A DNA stretch of 64,000 nucleotides from Pseudomonadales bacterium. Its GTDB lineage: Bacteria; Pseudomonadota; Gammaproteobacteria; Pseudomonadales; Azotimanducaceae. Of the stretch, positions 58,753 through 64,000 are shown in pieces (position 1 is the stretch's first letter; every line of letters starts with the position of its first letter). The stretch lies in NCBI GenBank assembly GCA_012103505.1, contig WLWP01000001.1, positions 3,658,001-3,722,000 of the forward strand. The letters are read 5' to 3'. Below the pieces are notes generated by a model. The model had not been told where the DNA came from, searched no databases, and worked only from the letters and a program-made list of their open reading frames with translations. A program made the position numbers and the translations under genes.

Positions 58753-59208
58753 TTGAACTTGACAGACCTTGGTGGCTGCCAATGCGGCGCCTGCCGATAT
58801 GCGGTAAACACGACTCCGTTCATTGCCTACACTTGCCACTGTCGCGCGTGCCAGAAATTAACGGCAAGCGCCTGCCTTGCCTGTGTACAAGTGCCTATCG
58901 AAGACGTTTCTCTTCGCGAAGGAAAGCCAAGCAGCCATGTCCGAATGGCTGACTCGGGCAATCAATTGCAAACTTTCTTCTGCCAAAGTTGCGGCTCAAC
59001 GCTGTATGCTGAAAACTCTGCAAGACCTCGTGTTCGCACATTACATATCGGCTCCCTAGACCATCCACACAAAGTCGAAGTCCAAGCCCACATCTGGACG
59101 AGCCGAAAACTGCACTGGGTTGTTCTGCCTTCTGAACATCGCGTGTACCCAGAAGCTGGAGACTGGACCCAGGACTACGCATCTGACCCTACTCGATATC
59201 ATTCATGA
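58753..59208 (+). CDS. GFA-domain (CENP-V/glutathione-dependent formaldehyde-activating family) protein 1
   Basis: 151 residues from TTG 58753. Zinc cysteines are all present: GGCQCGACRYAV, CHCRACQKLT, FFCQSCGSTLYA. Only one family member, Gfa, has a claimed reaction (S-hydroxymethylglutathione formation); others are of unknown role. Three such genes occur within 3.5 kb here. Confidence 0.85.
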   Translation: MNLTDLGGCQCGACRYAVNTTPFIAYTCHCRACQKLTASACLACVQVPIEDVSLREGKPSSHVRMADSGNQLQTFFCQSCGSTLYAENSARPRVRTLHIGSLDHPHKVEVQAHIWTSRKLHWVVLPSEHRVYPEAGDWTQDYASDPTRYHS

Positions 59209-59286
59209 GGTCCGGTGGGTCTCGAGATCGAACGCTCTCGGTGAGACAAGAGTCATCAAGGTACACTCGTCTAATCTTCAAGGTAG

Positions 59287-59691
59287 TTGAAACATGGACG
59301 CAGCCTCTTCCTCTCATCCATCATCGAGGTCGCGATCGGTATCGCAGGTTTTGCCGGTATCATTGCCGCAATTCGCCAAGGCCGAGTCACGAACTGGCCA
59401 CCGGCGCACCGCATCATGCTGCAAATTCTCTTTTTCGCTGCAGCTGCCACAATTTTCTTCGCCTTGTTGCCAGCTGTGCTCAGCGAAACCGGAATATCTG
59501 CGCCGCTGGTGTGGAAAATTAATGGTGGCTTACTCATCTGCTGGTATGTTTCTGCCATCACATTCCGCACTCGCCAAAGTAAGGATGGCGTTGCGTGGCC
59601 ATTCTTGATCGGGGTGTCGCTTCTAATCGTTAACGGCTTCTCCATGTTCTTACTCTTGTTACTCAGTCCCATCTCGGAAGATGAAACATGA
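59287..59691 (+). CDS. four-TM cassette family protein
   Basis: 134 residues from TTG 59287. SIIEVAIGIAGFAGIIAAIR is the family opening, then LFFAAAATIFFALLPAVLS, NGGLLICWYVSAITF and FLIGVSLLIVNGFSMFLLLL. An ATG at 59294 in another frame (MDAASS) is what relatives would predict (MDPQSA at 54047), so a small indel near 59300-59315 may have shifted the start. The stop overlaps the next gene (ATGA). Confidence 0.7.
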   Translation: MKHGRSLFLSSIIEVAIGIAGFAGIIAAIRQGRVTNWPPAHRIMLQILFFAAAATIFFALLPAVLSETGISAPLVWKINGGLLICWYVSAITFRTRQSKDGVAWPFLIGVSLLIVNGFSMFLLLLLSPISEDET

Positions 59692-60173
59692 TCCGTGGGA
59701 GCTGCCTATGTGGTGCTGTTCAGTTTGAATTGACCAAGGCAGTTGGACCGTTCGAGATTTGTCACTGCAACCGCTGCAGAAAAACAAGTGGTACTGCGGG
59801 CATGGCGGCACTTGGCGTACTCTCAAGTGACTATCGTATGACCACTGGTGTGGAATACATTCGAGTCTATACAGCGCCGATCTTGTACGAGGCACCTGCT
59901 TATGAAGTGTGTTTTTGTTCGATTTGTGGCAGCCCAACACCACCGATTGATCCGCCCGACGATTTCTTCGAGATACCAGCGGGACTTCTTGACGATGATC
60001 CAGGCCTCAAGCCTGACAAACATATCTTCGTCGACTTCACGCCAGATTGGGACGTAGTTTCAGACAAATTGCCACAACTGACTCTCAAAGAACTCTACCT
60101 ATCACGGCATGGTAAAGCCCTACCGGACGACTTTGAGGTGAAGACTCACCAAGATGGCATGCGAACGAAGTAG
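59688..60173 (+). CDS. GFA-domain protein 2
   Basis: 161 residues. IRGSCLCGAVQFELTKAVGP, CHCNRCRKTSGTAG and VCFCSICGSPTPPIDPPDDF hold the zinc cysteines; FEIPAGLLDDDPGLKPDKHI then FVDFTPDW is the family C-terminal part. ATG 59688 overlaps the previous stop, so the two are coupled. Confidence 0.87.
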   Translation: MIRGSCLCGAVQFELTKAVGPFEICHCNRCRKTSGTAGMAALGVLSSDYRMTTGVEYIRVYTAPILYEAPAYEVCFCSICGSPTPPIDPPDDFFEIPAGLLDDDPGLKPDKHIFVDFTPDWDVVSDKLPQLTLKELYLSRHGKALPDDFEVKTHQDGMRTK

Positions 60174-60234
60174 GGTACTACGTGCCTGTGTGACCAAAAG
60201 TGTTATATTGCGAATATCGAGCGTGAGGCTAGAA

Positions 60235-60609
60235 ATGGACAGACCCACTTGGCATAGAAAACTAAACCGAAAAATGCTCTTTCGTGTTTTCGCTTACGCC
60301 TTATTCCTTCTCTTTGCTCCTTTTGCTGTCGAACTCGTGATCATGGCCGACATAGTTGGCGTAGAAGCAGCTATCGCGTTTCTTTTTGTTTACGGCCGAT
60401 CGATCACTTACATGGCACGCGACCGTGTTGTCATCACTTACAACCTTGCACGCGAAATACTGGCGGCTCATCCCAAAAGCGAACTCTTTAACAACAAAGT
60501 CTACGCCTTTGGGTCGATAGCAAGTTTAGTGCTGTTCTGGGTCACGGGCTCAGTTTTTGTCGCAGCCTGCGGGTGGTTACCTAGTCTCTACTTTATGGGA
60601 CAAGTTTAA
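60235..60609 (+). CDS. small membrane protein of unknown function
   Basis: 124 residues from ATG 60235. Helices VFAYALFLLFAPFAVELVIM, VEAAIAFLFVYGRSI and IASLVLFWVTGSVFVAACG. A basic start (RPTWHRKLNRKM) suggests the N-terminus is cytoplasmic. Not recognised. Confidence 0.6.
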   Translation: MDRPTWHRKLNRKMLFRVFAYALFLLFAPFAVELVIMADIVGVEAAIAFLFVYGRSITYMARDRVVITYNLAREILAAHPKSELFNNKVYAFGSIASLVLFWVTGSVFVAACGWLPSLYFMGQV

Positions 60610-60632
60610 GAACACACTTCTAAGAGGTCGAT

Positions 60633-61004
60633 ATGGCGCAAATCCGATATATCGTAAACGACGTGGATGCTTCCATTGAGTTCTACACCAAACGTCTCGG
60701 CTTCGAACTCAAACAACAGTTCGGACCCGCTATGGCAATTCTGCAACACGGAGATATCGATCTATGGGTCGCCGGGCCCCAAGCTTCAGCTTCTAAACCT
60801 ATGCCAGACGGTTCCCAACCTAGCCCCGGTGGTTGGGCTCGCTTTGTCTTAAGCGTTACTAATCTAGCCGAGCTGGTAGAGCGCTTACGAAACGAAGGCG
60901 TGACCTTTCGCAACGATATCGTTGTCGGCCCGGGCGGCTCGCAAATACTCTGCGTCGACCCTTCTGGTAACGTCGTAGAACTCTTTGAAAGCCGGTCGAG
61001 TTAA
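60633..61004 (+). CDS. VOC family protein 2
   Basis: 123 residues. RYIVNDVDASIEFYTKRLGF then ELKQQFGPAMAILQHGDIDL, FVLSVTNLAELVERLRNEGV and CVDPSGNVVELFE make a complete bleomycin-resistance/glyoxalase-like fold. No substrate can be assigned. 2 bp upstream of the cupin gene. Confidence 0.83.
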   Translation: MAQIRYIVNDVDASIEFYTKRLGFELKQQFGPAMAILQHGDIDLWVAGPQASASKPMPDGSQPSPGGWARFVLSVTNLAELVERLRNEGVTFRNDIVVGPGGSQILCVDPSGNVVELFESRSS

Positions 61005-61006
61005 GT

Positions 61007-61360
61007 ATGCAGACTACCAACATCTTAGAATTACTGGCCGAACATCCGGAAGGCTCATTTTTATCTTTCGCGAATTTTAACGACGCTTCATTTGGCACAT
61101 GCTCTATCGAGGGAGTATCACCGGGCTGGGAAATGCACCCTGACACGGATGAATTTTTCTACATTATTGAAGGGGAGGTCCAGATGACCCTTCTCGAGTC
61201 ATCAGGTGAAACCCTACATCGGGCTTCTGCAGGGAGCGCCTTCGTCGTCCCACAAGGGATCTGGCACAAGCCGGGGGCACCTGACGGAGCAAAGTTCATC
61301 TACTTTACGCCTGGAGAGTCTTTGTACTCAGAAGCTGACGATCCTCGGAAAGAAAACTAG
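61007..61360 (+). CDS. single-domain cupin
   Basis: 117 residues. GWEMHPDTDEFFYIIEGEVQ and FVVPQGIWHKPGAPDGAKFI are the two cupin motifs with the metal-binding His and Glu residues. Small cupins act as dioxygenases, isomerases or sensors; role unknown. 2 bp after the VOC gene. Confidence 0.84.
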   Translation: MQTTNILELLAEHPEGSFLSFANFNDASFGTCSIEGVSPGWEMHPDTDEFFYIIEGEVQMTLLESSGETLHRASAGSAFVVPQGIWHKPGAPDGAKFIYFTPGESLYSEADDPRKEN

Positions 61361-61361
61361 G

Positions 61362-61820
61362 GTGGCGAGTACTGTCGATCGCTCGTTTCGCCGGTTGGTC
61401 GAGGAGGATTTTGACCAGCTCATGACCCTGTACCGAGCTCTCCAACCAAAAGATCCTGTACTGACTGACGGTAGTGATCAGCGCCTCTTGGCCGAAATCA
61501 CCCAATCACAACATTTCTTTTTATTCGGTCTATTCGAGACCGAATATCTCTTGGCATCAACTTACGTCAACATCATTCCTAACCTGACTCGCTCCGCCTC
61601 GCCATATGCGGTTATCGAGAACGTCATCACGAAACCCAGCTTGCAGAATACGGGGCTTGGACGAGAGTTGATGGCATGCACGTTGTCGTTCATTTGGGAG
61701 CGGGGATGTTACAAAGCCATGCTGATGACCGGTTCAAAAAAGGAATCGACGCACGCTTTCTATCGTGCCTGTGGTTTCAACGGCACCGCAAAAACTGGCT
61801 ATATCACCTATCCGGGATAA
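61362..61820 (+). CDS. GNAT family N-acetyltransferase
   Basis: 152 residues from GTG 61362, 1 bp after the cupin stop. FRRLVEEDFDQLMTLYRALQ opens it; YAVIENVITKPSLQNTGLGR then ELMACTLSFIWERGCYKAML is the acetyl-CoA site (Q-x-x-GLG variant), and AFYRACGFNGTAKTGY the end. Acceptor unknown. Confidence 0.84.
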   Translation: MASTVDRSFRRLVEEDFDQLMTLYRALQPKDPVLTDGSDQRLLAEITQSQHFFLFGLFETEYLLASTYVNIIPNLTRSASPYAVIENVITKPSLQNTGLGRELMACTLSFIWERGCYKAMLMTGSKKESTHAFYRACGFNGTAKTGYITYPG

Positions 61821-61823
61821 GTT

Positions 61824-62243
61824 ATGACAAGCGCAACGAGTACGTGTACCTGTGGAACTTTCACAACCACAATCACAGGCTCCTTTGGTGATGTCCGCTA
61901 TTGCCATTGCAGCCGGTGTCGATCCAAAACAGGTACCGCCTTCACGGCTAACGCGAAGATTCACCGATCTCAGTGGCACTTAGATGGACCGCCTCAATCG
62001 ATCACCGAGTTTGAACACACACCCGGACTCTACAATGCCTTCTGTTCCCGCTGTGGCACACCGCTATATGCCCGCTCAGACCAAGATCCTAATGATATTC
62101 GGATTCGTATCGGCGGGTTTCAGGGCAACATCGATGTGACAATTACCGGGCACGTCTGGGTTAACTCAAAAGCCACTTGGTACGAAATCGAAGACTCTTT
62201 GCGTCAGTTTGATGAGGCCTATGTGGATGCCTCAACAGACTAG
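61824..62243 (+). CDS. GFA-domain protein 3
   Basis: 139 residues. CTCGTFTTTITGSFGDVRYC then HCSRCRSKTGTAF and AFCSRCGTPLYARSDQ carry the zinc cysteines; ITGHVWVNSKATWYEIEDSL is the usual C-terminal strand. The start is 3 bp after the acetyltransferase stop. Confidence 0.86.
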   Translation: MTSATSTCTCGTFTTTITGSFGDVRYCHCSRCRSKTGTAFTANAKIHRSQWHLDGPPQSITEFEHTPGLYNAFCSRCGTPLYARSDQDPNDIRIRIGGFQGNIDVTITGHVWVNSKATWYEIEDSLRQFDEAYVDASTD

Positions 62244-62434
62244 ACGCTCCAGAATATCGCGCCGATCAACATAGCCCACATTCCTGCGGAACGGCGACCG
62301 GACCTTTTTAACATCGCGAGAGTAGTGTCATCAGCCATGGCGCGATGGCGCCTTCCGCCTAGCCAGGCAGGGCGCTTTAACGTGCTCACAAACAGTGCCG
62401 CACCGAACAAAAATATCACGCTACCAAGACCCAA
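62240..62434 (-). CDS. possible small two-TM protein
   Basis: 64 residues from TTG 62434 with AGAGGA 8 bp upstream. GLGSVIFLFGAALFVSTLKR and GMWAMLIGAIFWSV flank a basic loop. Converges with GFA 3, stops overlapping by 4 bp. Not recognised, might be spurious. Confidence 0.4.
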   Translation of the reverse strand: MGLGSVIFLFGAALFVSTLKRPAWLGGRRHRAMADDTTLAMLKRSGRRSAGMWAMLIGAIFWSV

Positions 62435-62535
62435 CTGTTAATCCTCTCTTAGGAATGGGCTAGAAACGGTTTGGTATTTCTTTGCTCATCATATACAACT
62501 GTGTTTCCCGGACAATCAACTGACTGAGGCTCGGT

Positions 62536-63048
62536 ATGCCAGATCCTTTTGATACGCTTACCCTAATCGCAGAAGTATCTGTTGCTATCATCGGCTTCTC
62601 TGGAATCGTTATTGCGGTCGGCAACAGGTCCCGAACAGTCCTCACCGCGCTTGAGTTACGCCGGTTATCCAATCTATTTGCGTTTAGTGGCTTAGCACTG
62701 ACATTGTCGCTAGTTTGGATGTCGATCGGACATCTGCCACAAATCTCTCAGGAGGTACTGTGGAGTGTTGGTAGCCTTGTTGTCCTAGTGCTCGCCACGC
62801 CCTGGTTGATCCGCGACGTCATTCGCGTACGCAACCTGAGCACCAAAGAACGCGAGGAGGTCAGCAACCCCCTGGTCGCTACTTTTATTGGCATTGCTGG
62901 AGTGTTATTGCTAGTGCAAATCGCTAACATCGCGATCTGGCAATCCTCCTGGCCATTCTTGTTAGCTCTTGTGCTAAACATCGTCGGGGCTTTGCAGCAG
63001 TTCATCTTGTTGATCCGCTCCGGTATACAAATCGATAGCGTTGGATAA
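62536..63048 (+). CDS. four-TM cassette family protein
   Basis: 170 residues. TLIAEVSVAIIGFSGIVIAV is the family opening; further helices SGLALTLSLVWMSIGH, SLVVLVLATPWLI, ATFIGIAGVLLLVQIANIAI and FLLALVLNIVGALQQFILL. A conserved W-PF at the last loop (SSWPFLLAL) is shared with 59287 (VAWPFLIGV) and 54047 (TDWPYLAAL). Function unknown. Confidence 0.76.
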   Translation: MPDPFDTLTLIAEVSVAIIGFSGIVIAVGNRSRTVLTALELRRLSNLFAFSGLALTLSLVWMSIGHLPQISQEVLWSVGSLVVLVLATPWLIRDVIRVRNLSTKEREEVSNPLVATFIGIAGVLLLVQIANIAIWQSSWPFLLALVLNIVGALQQFILLIRSGIQIDSVG

Positions 63049-63067
63049 TTTCTATGACGATTTTCTC

Positions 63068-63493
63068 ATGAGCAAACAAATCGATGTAACGCGTGTTGCC
63101 GCCTATGGCTTGGTCACACGCTCGGACGAAATCTTGCTGTGCCGAATTTCTGAGCGATTCCCAGCAAAAACAGGTTGTTGGACGTTACCTGGTGGCGGAA
63201 TCAATTTTCGGGAAGACCCAGTCGACGCAATGATTCGAGAGGTTCAAGAGGAGACAGGGCTCATCGTGGAGAGCTCTGGATTGGCTGGCGTAAACGCCAA
63301 TTCCGTTGACACTGACGATGTGCGCTATCACGGTATCCAAGTTCTCTATCATGCACGGGTGCTTGGCGGCGAATTAACCAACGAGCTCGATGGTACGACA
63401 GACCTGTGCCAATGGTGGCGCGTGGGAAATCTCGGCGAAATCGATCTGGTCGACCTCGTAGAGTACGGTGTTGGGCTCGCATTTACCGATTAA
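63068..63493 (+). CDS. NUDIX hydrolase
   Basis: 141 residues from ATG 63068; the frame is open from 63041. The Nudix box is complete: GGINFREDPVDAMIREVQEE then TGL. It hydrolyses a nucleoside diphosphate linked to another group; the substrate is not predictable. CWTLPGGG precedes the box. Confidence 0.9.
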   Translation: MSKQIDVTRVAAYGLVTRSDEILLCRISERFPAKTGCWTLPGGGINFREDPVDAMIREVQEETGLIVESSGLAGVNANSVDTDDVRYHGIQVLYHARVLGGELTNELDGTTDLCQWWRVGNLGEIDLVDLVEYGVGLAFTD

Positions 63494-63992
63494 CATTTCG
63501 GTCGCGACTAACCCGCTCGCGGTTAGTCGGATTCTGATGGAAGCGTCGACCTGGATGGAATCCGTTCCACCTTTTCAATCTCTGTGGCGCCCTCAAGACT
63601 TAACGGTCGAAGCTCTTATTGATGACGTCGCGCAAGGACACTACTTCCTCATCTCAGCTGGTAAACACGACGACCCAATGGGCACTTTTCAGCTAACGAC
63701 CGAAGATTCTGTTTTCTGGCAAAACATGCCTGGGGTCGCACTCTATATCCATCGTATCGCGATACGACGCCAATACGCCCAAAATACGAGTGGCGTCTCC
63801 TTAATCCCAGAGATCTTCTCGTTCGCCGAGCGACAGGCGAGAATGGCGTCAGCGGGCTGGCTGCGTTTGGATTGTGACCGAACCCGGACCCAACTTTGTG
63901 AACTCTATGAGCGCCATGGGTTCCAATATCACAGTGACGTAGATCTAGCGGGCTACGCAGGTGTTCGATATCAACGGAAAGTCGCTTCCTGA
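63468..63992 (+). CDS. GNAT family N-acetyltransferase
   Basis: 174 residues if begun at GTG 63468, overlapping the NUDIX gene by 26 bp; no later ATG precedes the fold, so the start is uncertain. AVSRILMEASTWM, LYIHRIAIRRQYAQNTSGVS and LRLDCDRTRTQLCELYERHG then FQYHSD are GNAT motifs. Acceptor unknown. Confidence 0.78.
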   Translation: MLGSHLPINISVATNPLAVSRILMEASTWMESVPPFQSLWRPQDLTVEALIDDVAQGHYFLISAGKHDDPMGTFQLTTEDSVFWQNMPGVALYIHRIAIRRQYAQNTSGVSLIPEIFSFAERQARMASAGWLRLDCDRTRTQLCELYERHGFQYHSDVDLAGYAGVRYQRKVAS

Positions 63993-64000
63993 AACAGAGA

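Overview
The window comes from a gammaproteobacterium, probably a marine or Pseudomonas-like lineage. The evidence is the gene content: parE-cpdA-DUF1249 next to tolC, a Pseudomonas-type LPS core cluster (waaF, waaC, waaG, waaP, a further core kinase and a carbamoyltransferase), and adjacent argE-argA. The species cannot be named from the sequence alone.

Layout. 1-26770 is an ordinary chromosomal backbone: parC (start only), parE, cpdA, a DUF1249 gene, tolC, waaA, an FAD oxidoreductase, an aldo/keto reductase, hldE, a lipid A-type acyltransferase, then a tightly overlapping minus-strand operon ilvE-waaF-waaC-waaG(tandem fusion)-waaP-kinase-carbamoyltransferase, a GspE/PilB-type ATPase, argE, argA and ilvD. 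Most of it builds the lipid A/inner core of LPS or makes amino acids.

26777-54044 is a sedentary chromosomal integron. A broken integrase gene (internal deletion plus frameshift, C-terminal tail still readable) sits divergent to an attI region and about 45 cassettes separated by about 47 attC sites or attC remnants (cores GCCTAAC...GTTAGGC, mostly 97 or 99 bp). Cassettes carry at least four toxin-antitoxin modules plus a toxin fragment, a DUF4160/DUF2442 pair, small membrane proteins, secreted proteins, and DinB, HIT, NTF2-like and zinc-ribbon proteins. The most striking content is one family of single-TM proteins of about 150-190 residues, present 15 times in the array and once beyond it. 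A second family of four-TM proteins occurs in the array and in the downstream flank. Several cassettes have a micro-ORF that begins just after the attC core and whose stop overlaps the gene start. One attC type carries a conserved 32-bp extension outside its left core, and that same type is the one that has collapsed into remnants of 19-43 bp.

54045-64000 holds small, mostly co-directional genes of the kind common in cassettes (three GFA-domain proteins, two VOC proteins, cupin, two GNATs, NUDIX, TfoX C-terminal domain, two NTF2-like proteins, members of both expanded families) but lacks recognisable intact attC sites. It looks like an old, attC-less end of the integron or a reservoir of former cassettes; that is inference.
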